From: Clostridia bacterium
GTDB lineage: Bacteria; Bacillota; Clostridia; Christensenellales; Borkfalkiaceae
Length of the DNA: 11,502 nt
Direction: 5' to 3'
Assembly (NCBI GenBank): GCA_029063275.1
Contig: JAIDOO010000065.1
Span: 1 to 11,502, forward strand
Part shown: positions 6,135-11,502 of the stretch, in pieces
Layout: every line of letters begins with the position of its first letter
Position numbering within the stretch: the stretch's first letter is position 1
The notes under the pieces: model-generated
What the model saw: the letters and a program-made list of their open reading frames with translations, nothing else
Database searches by the model: none
What the model was told of the DNA's origin: nothing
Translations under genes and position numbers: made by a program

Positions 6135-7443
6135 AAGTCGTACCTCTGCCGCTTTTTTCCCTACTAATATACCAGATATTTATCAAAGCCGCAACCAAAT
6201 AACTGCAATTTGCCGCAATCGCCGCGCCCGCTATGGAAAGCTCGGTGAATTTGATAAGAAGGGCGGTCAGCGCCACGCGCAGTATGCAGGTGGTCCATTG
6301 TGTTACGGTGCTTTTTACCGGACTTCCGAGCGAGGTCAGGCACGCAGAGGACGTTTGCACAAGCGAAAGAGTTACCGCGTTTACCGCCATTATGCGCACC
6401 AGACGGATTAAAATTTGCTTTTCCTCCCCTTCGAGCGAAGAAAAAATCAGCCTTGCCGCCAAGGGCGCGAACGCGAAAAGCACTATTGCCGCAGGCAGTG
6501 AAATTGCAAGTGTCAGCAAAAGGGATTTGTATGCCTTTGCTTTTGCACCGTCCTTATCACCTTTTTCGGCAAGGGGGCTAATCTGCGGCACGCTTGCCGC
6601 CGCAAGTCCGTATGTTATTGAAACGGGTAAATTTATGATAGTAACCGCACAGCCCGAAAAAACGCCGTACAGGGCGGTGGCATTGTCGGTAAATTCTTTT
6701 AACAGGCGCACCGCCGCTATACTTTCCAGAAGCTGGCTTGCTGGCATTGCAATGGCGGTAAGAGTCAGAGGCACGGTGTATTTGATTATCGCGGAATAAG
6801 GCACGGGCGCAACCTTGAAAAGAGGCTGTTTTGCGCGGCCTTTGAGGTACCATATAAGGGCAATTGCAGTTGAAACAAATTCGCTCACAGTTACCGCAAA
6901 TAGGGTCGAAGCCACTGCGTAAGTAAGATTGCTTTTAAAATACCAGGCAAGTCCGCAACCGATGGCAACCTTTATGACCTGTTCCAAAATTTCGGTAACG
7001 GCTGTGGGGTACATATTTCCGCGCCCCTGAAAATAGCCGCGCACAACCGACAGCACGGATACGAAAAAGACCGAGGGGCAAAGCATAACGCAACATAAAT
7101 TTATCGCGCTTTCGCCCTGAATAGACGCGAGCGGGGCGGAAAAAAGATACATTAAAATAGTGCCGACTATTCCTATCGTACCGTAAAGCGCAAACGCCTG
7201 TCTTTCAGCTCCCTTACCGCTCCCCGAGGAAATAAGCCGTGCAATCCCGGTAGGTATGCCGGAAGCGGAAACGGTCAGCAGAATACAGTATAAGGGGTAC
7301 ACCATCTGGTATATCCCCATTCCCTCGCCGCCCAAAAACGCGGTCAACGGTATTCTGTATACGGCGCCCAATATCTTTGAAACGAAGCCGCCGAACGATA
7401 TGATTATCGCGCCCTTTATAAACGATTGCTTTTTTGAAAACAT
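6076..7443 (-). CDS. spoVB: SpoVB/YabM-like polysaccharide or lipid II flippase (MVF/MOP superfamily)
   Basis: Multi-pass membrane transporter of the MurJ/SpoVB group, thought to move lipid-linked peptidoglycan precursors outward during spore cortex formation. The N-terminus MFSKKQSFIKGAIIISFGGFVSKILGAVYRIPL is the family signature. MGIYQMVYPLYCILLTVSASGIPTGIARLIS and RGYFQGRGNMYPTAVTEILEQV are also characteristic. There are about 12-14 hydrophobic helices in 455 residues, somewhat shorter than the usual 510-530. The gene starts 33 bases after spoVT and runs 59 bases into yabN, encoding a basic tail of about 20 residues there. No Shine-Dalgarno sequence precedes ATG 7443-7441; a 7-bp hairpin ends eight or nine bases before it. 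By position it matches B. subtilis yabM; by family it could equally be called spoVB. The symbol is therefore tentative, while the superfamily is firm. Confidence 0.9.
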   Translation of the reverse strand: MFSKKQSFIKGAIIISFGGFVSKILGAVYRIPLTAFLGGEGMGIYQMVYPLYCILLTVSASGIPTGIARLISSGSGKGAERQAFALYGTIGIVGTILMYLFSAPLASIQGESAINLCCVMLCPSVFFVSVLSVVRGYFQGRGNMYPTAVTEILEQVIKVAIGCGLAWYFKSNLTYAVASTLFAVTVSEFVSTAIALIWYLKGRAKQPLFKVAPVPYSAIIKYTVPLTLTAIAMPASQLLESIAAVRLLKEFTDNATALYGVFSGCAVTIINLPVSITYGLAAASVPQISPLAEKGDKDGAKAKAYKSLLLTLAISLPAAIVLFAFAPLAARLIFSSLEGEEKQILIRLVRIMAVNAVTLSLVQTSSACLTSLGSPVKSTVTQWTTCILRVALTALLIKFTELSIAGAAIAANCSYLVAALINIWYISREKSGRGTTYENNLDRLGHRRIRVDEGR

Positions 7444-7451
7444 TATGTAAA

Positions 7452-7469
7452 GCCCCGAAGAGTCGGGGC
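7452..7469 (-). promoter_or_regulatory. Hairpin between spoVT and the flippase gene
   Basis: On the minus strand GCCCCGA and TCGGGGC form a 7-bp GC-rich stem with a CTCT loop, followed by TTTACATA and the flippase ATG. It starts eight bases after the spoVT stop. It could act as a weak terminator or attenuator that lowers flippase and yabN expression, or as a processing or stabilising element at the spoVT 3' end. The T-tract is only three bases, so termination would be incomplete. Confidence 0.55.
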
Positions 7470-7476
7470 GCAGAAG

Positions 7477-8022
7477 TTACTCAAACTGGTTGGCAAGTAT
7501 TGTTGCGGAAAGCTGTGCAAGCTTGCACGCGCCCGCCTCTATTTTCGCGCCCTGTTCGCACGAAACAAGGGCTACCGCGCCAAGACAGTCGCCGTTGCAA
7601 ACGATAGGAACAATTATCTGCGCGGTGATTTCGTTCTCGTCGGACGAGGTTATGGGCACCATATCGCCGCCTTCGGAAAGGTTTGCGACATAAGACTTTC
7701 TGTCGCGTAAAATCTTTTCCATTTTTTCCGAAAGACTTTTACCGTCAAACGAACGCTGTCCCCTGCCGGATGCATGTATCACCTCGTCGGTATCGCATAT
7801 AACCGCGATATGACCCGATAAATCGCTCAAAGATTTGGCTGTTCCTTCCGAAAACTTTTCAAGCGAAGCTATTGGCGAGTATTTTTTCAGCATAAGCTCG
7901 TCGCGGTCGGTGAATATTTCCAACGGGTCGCCCGATTTGAGCCTCAACGTACTTCTTATTTCCTTGGGAATGACCACCCTTCCCAATTCGTCTATTCTTC
8001 TTACAATTCCTGTTGCTTTCAT
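7477..8022 (-). CDS. spoVT: Stage V sporulation regulator SpoVT (AbrB domain plus GAF-like domain)
   Basis: Forespore transcription regulator that tunes sigma G-dependent genes. The 181 residues match the family (178). The N-terminal swapped-hairpin DNA-binding domain is almost identical to SpoVT: MKATGIVRRIDELGRVVIPKE then IRSTLRLKSGDPLEIF, up to about residue 50. Residues 55-180 form the GAF-like C-terminal domain (GHIAVICDTDEVIHASG, VPIVCNGDCLGAVALVS). ATG 8022-8020 has AGAGGA nine bases upstream. A hairpin (8035-8055) directly abuts this ribosome site. A sigma G-like promoter candidate lies at 8111-8081, which fits the known sigma G control of spoVT. It is the first gene of the spoVT-flippase-yabN-dus unit. 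Confidence 0.97.
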   Translation of the reverse strand: MKATGIVRRIDELGRVVIPKEIRSTLRLKSGDPLEIFTDRDELMLKKYSPIASLEKFSEGTAKSLSDLSGHIAVICDTDEVIHASGRGQRSFDGKSLSEKMEKILRDRKSYVANLSEGGDMVPITSSDENEITAQIIVPIVCNGDCLGAVALVSCEQGAKIEAGACKLAQLSATILANQFE

Positions 8023-8034
8023 AAAAAAATCCTC

Positions 8035-8055
8035 TGCGGGAAAAATTCACCCGCA
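8035..8055 (-). promoter_or_regulatory. Hairpin immediately before the spoVT ribosome binding site
   Basis: TGCGGG and CCCGCA pair on the minus strand (6 bp, 9-base loop). The right arm ends directly next to the GAGGA of the spoVT ribosome site. It lies in the predicted leader of about 50 bases. It may protect the 5' end or adjust initiation. The Shine-Dalgarno core itself is not paired. Confidence 0.4.
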
Positions 8056-8080
8056 AAGGTATTTTGTGTAAATTGTATTT

Positions 8081-8111
8081 TGTTATGCCTTTTTCAGATT
8101 ATTTTATATAC
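8081..8111 (-). promoter_or_regulatory. Candidate sigma G promoter for spoVT
   Basis: Minus strand GTATAT (8111-8106), an 18-base spacer and CATAACA (8087-8081). This compares with the sigma G consensus of about gHATnR, 18 bases, CATnHTA: five of six and six of seven positions match. The predicted start would be near 8074. The call rests on motif matching alone but agrees with the known control of spoVT. Confidence 0.35.
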
Positions 8112-8128
8112 TGTTTTAAGCACGGCAT

Positions 8129-9233
8129 TTAATCAGCCTTTTTGTTAGCTCCGGTTGATTTACTGCCTGTTCCCGACGGCTTTTTGGTGCCGCCCGTCTT
8201 TTTAGCGGTGCTTGCCGTCTTTGTGCCGTTAGCAGTTGTTTTTTTGCTTGTGCCCGACGGCTTTATTCTCAGCCTCTTCTACGGGTTTTTCGGCTTCGAC
8301 GATATTGCTTGCACCGCCGTCAACCGTCTTTTCCGCTTCAACGGGCGTTTCTGCGGAATCAACGCTTTCCCATTTGAGCTCGGGCTTTTTCTCTTCAACT
8401 TCGGCAGGCTTTTGTGCGGGCTTTGCAAGCTCGGGATGCTTCATAAGCTTACTCAGCCAGTACTTTTGCAGGAACACATACCCCACGCCGAGTATAACCA
8501 TTATGATACACCAGAACTGTGAGGGCGTTAACGCCGTGCCCAAAAACTGTCCTCTTTCGTCCGCGCGGACGAATTCCAGAACAAAGCGCCAGATGCCGTA
8601 TGCTATTGCGTATACCGCAAAATTATAGTTGAATTTAAACTTGAAGTACAAAAGCGACATCGCTCCGCCCAGTACTAAAAGAAAGCACATCTCGAAAAGC
8701 TGGGTGGGAATTACGTTTCCGTCGTAATCCGCCGCGCAGGGTAAGCCCCAATCAGCGGGCGCACCGTAACAGCATCCGCCGAAAAAACAACCGAGTCTGC
8801 CGAATGCGTGCGCAATTGTAATTGCAATGGGTATGAACGGAAGCGCGTCCGTAAGGGTGGCGTTAAGTTCGGGCTTTAACCACTTAATATTCGTTTTGGG
8901 GTGAATGACGTAAATATACAGGTTGTACACGCCCAAAAAGCTTGCCACGCCGCCGATAAGTCCGCCGATAAAGGTCATACCGCTAAGGTGGAAGCCTGCG
9001 GCGGGGTTGTCGATATAGTTATATACCGACTGGAACAGCATAGCGGCGAAAATGCCGAACGCCGTGCCGAAAAAGCCGATAAAGATTATTACGTCGGTTG
9101 ATGCGTCGTTAAATTTTTTGAATTTCATTATAAAATACAGAAAAACGAAACACGCAATTATTCCAAGAGCAAGGCATATTCCGTAAAGGTATACGCCCTT
9201 GCCGAAAATTGTAAATAAAGGTTCGGGATACAT
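8129..9233 (-). CDS. lgt: Prolipoprotein diacylglyceryl transferase Lgt, with a frameshift near the 3' end
   Basis: Integral membrane enzyme that transfers diacylglycerol from phosphatidylglycerol to the lipobox cysteine of prolipoproteins. The body (residues 1-265) has about seven membrane helices and the signature HAFGRLGCFFGGCCYG (142-157) with Arg146 of the catalytic region, then IWRFVLEFVRADERGQFLG (214-232). After the last helix comes an acidic tail. As written, the frame ends at TAA 8231-8229 (334 residues, last residues AVGHKQKNNC). Dropping one base at AATAAAG (8267-8261) opens 44 more codons to TAA 8131-8129, giving a 367-residue protein with a Lys/Thr/Ser/Gly-rich tail. That extra frame has no start codon and is closed upstream by a TAG, so it belongs to lgt. 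ATG 9233-9231 has AAAAGG nine bases upstream. The catalytic part is intact either way. Confidence 0.93.
8172..8263. repeat. Direct repeat within the lgt tail
   Basis: The 11-mer cccgacggctt occurs at 8172-8182 and 8253-8263, exactly 81 bases (27 codons) apart. The flanking sequence is also similar over about 30 bases. In the shifted frame both copies encode KPSGT (KPSGTSKK and KPSGTGSK). The shared frame argues that this is the original lgt frame and that the indel lies just upstream of the first coding copy. Confidence 0.75.
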
Positions 9234-9264
9234 TGATTTTACCTTTTAAATGTTTTGTGAATTT

Positions 9265-9293
9265 ACTTTATCATAATGTAAAAAGATTGTCAA
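9265..9293 (-). promoter_or_regulatory. Sigma A promoter of lgt
   Basis: Minus strand TTGACA (9293-9288, perfect -35), a 17-base spacer and TAAAGT (9270-9265) preceded by TGA, an extended -10. The -35 overlaps the stop codon of the upstream MATE gene (TGA within TTGACA). The predicted leader is about 25 bases and contains a ribosome site. lgt therefore has its own vegetative promoter. Confidence 0.7.
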
Positions 9294-10693
9294 GCCGTTA
9301 TATCGGTTGTGTTTTCTGTCGAAATTTCCGCAGTCTGCTTTTTGGGAAATTTTCTGACGTGCAGATACCAGAACACAAGCGCGATAACCATGCTTATACT
9401 CCAACCGATTGCCCACGCCCAGCACACGCCTTTAAAACCCCAGCCAGTGCCTACGAGAACATAAACCAAAATTACGCGCAACAGCAAATCGGTAAAAGTG
9501 CTTATAGTAAAACCGAGGTTGCCGCCGCAACCGCGCACCGCGCCGTCCGCGACTATCTTTACGCAAACGACGGGCAAAAAGCACGAAACTATCACAAGGA
9601 ACTGCATAGAGTAATCGAGCGCGTCAGGCGTCAGCTTATCCTTTTGTATGAACAGCTCGGTCAAAGGTTTAGGGCAAGACACGAACACCGCCAAAAATAT
9701 CAGCGAAATCAAGACGGCGTAACAAAACAGCGACAAAAAGCCCGTCTTTATCCGCCCGAACTCCCCCACCGCCTTGTTTTGCGAAATAAAATTAGAAAGT
9801 CCGTTGGTCATTGCGACTATACTCATAGTAGCTACCACAACAAGCTTGAACGCGGTTGTAAAGCCGGTTGTCGCGTCCTCGCCTATTCCGTTTATACACC
9901 TTGTAACGAAGAAATTTCCCACCGAAACAAAGCTCTGCTGTAAAATTATGGGAACGGACGCAAAAGTCAGCTCTTTCAAAATTTTCTTGTCAAAGTATTT
10001 CGGCTTTTCTTCGGTGCCGACGGCGCGCATTTTGCGCATAAGCACGAAGAAGGTCGCCGCGCAGGAAATTGCCTGGGAAAGGAAGGTCGCCCAAGCCGCG
10101 CCCGCAACGTCCATATGCAGTACGCACACAAAAAGCAAGTCCAGCCCCACGTTTAAAACGGAAGAAATCACGAGGAATATAAAAGGAGTTTTGCTGTCGC
10201 CCAGAGCCGAGCAAATTCCACAACCGAGATTATATAAAAATACGAACGGCAGCGAGCCCATATATATGTAAAGGTAATTGAGGCAATCGCCGTAATATGA
10301 GTCGGCAACGTCCAGCGCCTTTAATGAAAGTCCGCCGAAGCCGAACCCAAACGCCATTATAACTACGCACAATGCGGAAAAGGCAATCATAGAGGTATTG
10401 AACGACTCGCGCACCTTTTTATTGTCGCGCGCGCCGAAGTATTTTGCTATAATAACCGAACACCCTCCGTTAGCTCCGAACGCGAACGCCAAAAGGACGT
10501 TGATAATAACGGTAGCATTGCCTATCGCGTCAATTGCCAGCGCACCCTCTTCTGCAAAGTTGCCGACGACCAGAAGATCGGCAAGAGAATACAGTTGCTG
10601 AACGAGCGCACTTCCGAAAAGAGGTAATGAGTATAAAAGCATTTGCTTCCACACGTTGCCGCTTGTTAAATTTACCGTTTTTGCCTGTTTCAT
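9290..10693 (-). CDS. MATE-family multidrug/sodium antiporter
   Basis: Twelve-helix transporter of the multidrug and toxic compound extrusion family, which exports cationic compounds using a Na+ or H+ gradient. The 467 residues match the family length. The N-terminal half shows the family opening NVWKQMLLYSLPLFGSALVQQLYSLADLLVVGNF, then the AIGNATVIINVLLAFAFGANGG and SVIIAKYFGARD segments. A matching second half begins near ILKELTFASVPIILQQSFVSVGNFF, as expected from the internal duplication, and includes NGLSNFISQNKAVGE. The tail is short and polar. The substrate cannot be inferred. ATG 10693-10691 has no clear ribosome site. TATAAT (10707-10702) lies only eight bases upstream, with TTGCAA 18 bases before it, so the message may be almost leaderless. 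The gene stands alone and ends in the lgt promoter. Confidence 0.93.
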   Translation of the reverse strand: MKQAKTVNLTSGNVWKQMLLYSLPLFGSALVQQLYSLADLLVVGNFAEEGALAIDAIGNATVIINVLLAFAFGANGGCSVIIAKYFGARDNKKVRESFNTSMIAFSALCVVIMAFGFGFGGLSLKALDVADSYYGDCLNYLYIYMGSLPFVFLYNLGCGICSALGDSKTPFIFLVISSVLNVGLDLLFVCVLHMDVAGAAWATFLSQAISCAATFFVLMRKMRAVGTEEKPKYFDKKILKELTFASVPIILQQSFVSVGNFFVTRCINGIGEDATTGFTTAFKLVVVATMSIVAMTNGLSNFISQNKAVGEFGRIKTGFLSLFCYAVLISLIFLAVFVSCPKPLTELFIQKDKLTPDALDYSMQFLVIVSCFLPVVCVKIVADGAVRGCGGNLGFTISTFTDLLLRVILVYVLVGTGWGFKGVCWAWAIGWSISMVIALVFWYLHVRKFPKKQTAEISTENTTDITA

Positions 10694-10701
10694 ACCGACT
10701 T

Positions 10702-10731
10702 ATTATAGTTACTTTTTTCGGCTAATTGCAA
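10702..10731 (-). promoter_or_regulatory. Putative promoter of the MATE gene
   Basis: Minus strand TTGCAA (10731-10726), an 18-base spacer and a perfect TATAAT (10707-10702). The start codon follows the -10 by eight bases, so transcription would begin within about two bases of the ATG. Confidence 0.45.
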
Positions 10732-10792
10732 TTAATTAAAGTTATTTTTCGCATTGAAAATTCCGCACAATCTTTTTTACCGCAATTATCAT

Positions 10793-11352
10793 TTACGGCT
10801 CGATAAGTATAATATCCAAACCCCTATTCATCGCATACTCGATTGTTGATTTTGTACCGCCTGAAATTCCGTTATACAGCGCAATAATCAAAGACGAATT
10901 ATTGACCATATACCTGTTTCGTTCAATCATACACTCTTCGCCTGCATACTCGTCGTAAATACAGCGTATACCGTCTGATTTTTTTAAAAGTTTTTTATAT
11001 CTTTTTCTGTCTTTATCCGACCATTTCATATCCTGGGTTTTACAGGGCAAAGCGGCTATTAATTTAACATTACCGTACTTCTTTTTTAAATCCAGCACCG
11101 TTTCGGCACAAATCGTATCGAAGCCGAGCGCCATTCCGCTTAAAAAAGTCGTATAGCCTTTTTGAATAGCTTTTTCAATTTCCGATTTTAAGGCTGACTT
11201 CATTGCCCTGCAACGCTCGTCCTCTTCGTTAAAGCCCCAGGGCAATTTCTGGCTTCTGTGCCCAGTAAAACACGCCGTAGTTGAATTTAAACTTTGTATT
11301 ATATCACTAATTTCTTTTTTTACTTTTTCAAGTGCATTTTTTTATTCTGCAT
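10793..11352 (-). CDS. DUF1273 (YpsA-like, SLOG superfamily) protein with a frameshift near the 5' end
   Basis: SLOG-fold proteins of this group are thought to bind nucleotides or related ligands; the exact role is unknown. The conserved motif TACFTGHRSQKLPWGF lies upstream of the first in-frame start (TTG 11245), so the real gene begins earlier. The frame stays open back to a TAA next to a run of seven A (11343-11337) but has no start. ATG 11352-11350, with GCGGGG five bases before it, is in another frame and stops after ten codons. One extra A in the run joins them: MQNKKNALEKVKKEISDIIQ and onward, 186 residues. Other family motifs are SGMALGFD (72-79), ERNRYMVNNSSLIIALY (144-160) and GGTKSTIEYA (165-174). 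The span is 560 bases, consistent with one missing base. The stop is TAA 10795-10793. Confidence 0.8.
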
Positions 11353-11370
11353 ATTTACCCCGCATTAGTT

Positions 11371-11464
11371 CAATTTATACTATATAGTATATCACTATCG
11401 CTTAATAAAATAAAGCAAAATACCAATTTATACTAATTATTTATTTTCGTGCTTATGATAGTAT
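11371..11464. promoter_or_regulatory. Repeat-rich divergent control region
   Basis: The region holds a 16-base perfect palindrome tatactatatagtata (11376-11391) and a 12-base direct repeat caatttatacta (11371-11382 and 11424-11435). It also has a further atagtat half-site at 11458-11464. In all, ATACTA or its complement occurs four times between the divergent DUF1273 gene and the plus-strand gene beginning at 11497. TATACT within the palindrome could be the -10 for DUF1273 (minus strand), but its -35 is weak. It looks like an operator cluster. Confidence 0.5.
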
Positions 11465-11496
11465 GTAATTAGCATAAATAGAAAGGAAATATTTTA

Positions 11497-11502
11497 ATGA
11501 CG
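11497..11502 (+). CDS. First codons of a plus-strand gene running off the window
   Basis: ATG at 11497-11499 followed by ACG is preceded by GAAAGGAAAT, a reasonable ribosome binding site seven to eight bases upstream. The sequence before it is A+T-rich and promoter-like. Only two codons are visible, so no product can be named. It would be divergent from the DUF1273 gene. Confidence 0.5.

Noticed and set aside
8142-8522. Plus-strand open frame with hydrophobic text opposite lgt
   Set aside because: It runs across the lgt tail and body in antisense and has no ribosome site; its hydrophobic, Leu/Phe/Val-rich text comes from the lysine- and glutamate-rich codons of lgt.
9233-9943. Plus-strand open frame (236 codons) opposite the MATE gene
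   Set aside because: Lies almost wholly antisense to the transporter, is arginine/tyrosine-rich and has no family features.
10733-10792. Terminator after the DUF1273 gene
   Set aside because: The AT-rich gap has only short imperfect inverted repeats (aattgcaatt and others) and no GC stem followed by a T-tract.

Overview
The window looks like a chromosomal segment of an endospore-forming member of the Clostridia (Bacillota). The evidence is the sporulation set spoIIGA-sigE-sigG and spoVT with a SpoVB/YabM-type flippase and YabN. All genes keep low-GC Firmicutes motifs, with mostly AGGAGG-like ribosome binding sites. I cannot name a genus. Almost every gene is on the minus strand, so the coding order runs from right to left. 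I see no tRNA, rRNA, CRISPR array or insertion sequence.

Layout, left to right. 1-255: amino-terminal part of an XRE-family repressor, cut by the window edge, with a probable self-operator. 424-808: a decayed minus-strand gene of unknown family. 832-865: bidirectional terminator. 867-3171: the spoIIGA-sigE-sigG operon, whose leader carries Spo0A-box-like sites. Between sigE and sigG a hairpin covers the sigG ribosome binding site, and a forespore-type -10 lies in its loop. 3172-3793: an intergenic stretch with tandem hairpins (a possible small RNA), a truncated plus-strand coding remnant, and a strong bidirectional terminator. 3794-8022: a second operon, spoVT, spoVB/yabM-like flippase, yabN (methylase-MazG fusion) and dus, with hairpins before spoVT and between spoVT and the flippase. 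8129-9233: lgt, whose Lys/Thr/Ser/Gly-rich 3' tail is out of frame by one base. 9290-10693: a MATE transporter. 10793-11352: a DUF1273 (SLOG/YpsA-like) gene with a probable one-base shift near its start. 11353-11496: a divergent regulatory region with a palindrome and direct repeats. 11497-11502: the first two codons of a plus-strand gene.

How the genes work together. SpoIIGA is the mother-cell membrane protease that matures pro-sigma E. Sigma G acts later in the forespore, and SpoVT is a forespore regulator normally under sigma G. SpoVB/YabM-type flippases serve spore cortex or peptidoglycan export. YabN clears non-canonical nucleotides or related substrates, and Dus modifies tRNA. Lgt is the first lipoprotein maturation enzyme.

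The most interesting points are not new gene families. They are (1) the sigE-sigG hairpin that would silence sigG on readthrough mRNA, (2) two genes, lgt and DUF1273, that become intact by a single-base change at A-runs, (3) two promoters so close to their start codons that the mRNAs would be nearly leaderless (spoIIGA, MATE), and (4) a repeat-rich operator region at the right edge. The frame disruptions may be assembly errors, real mutations or slippage. I cannot tell from the sequence alone.
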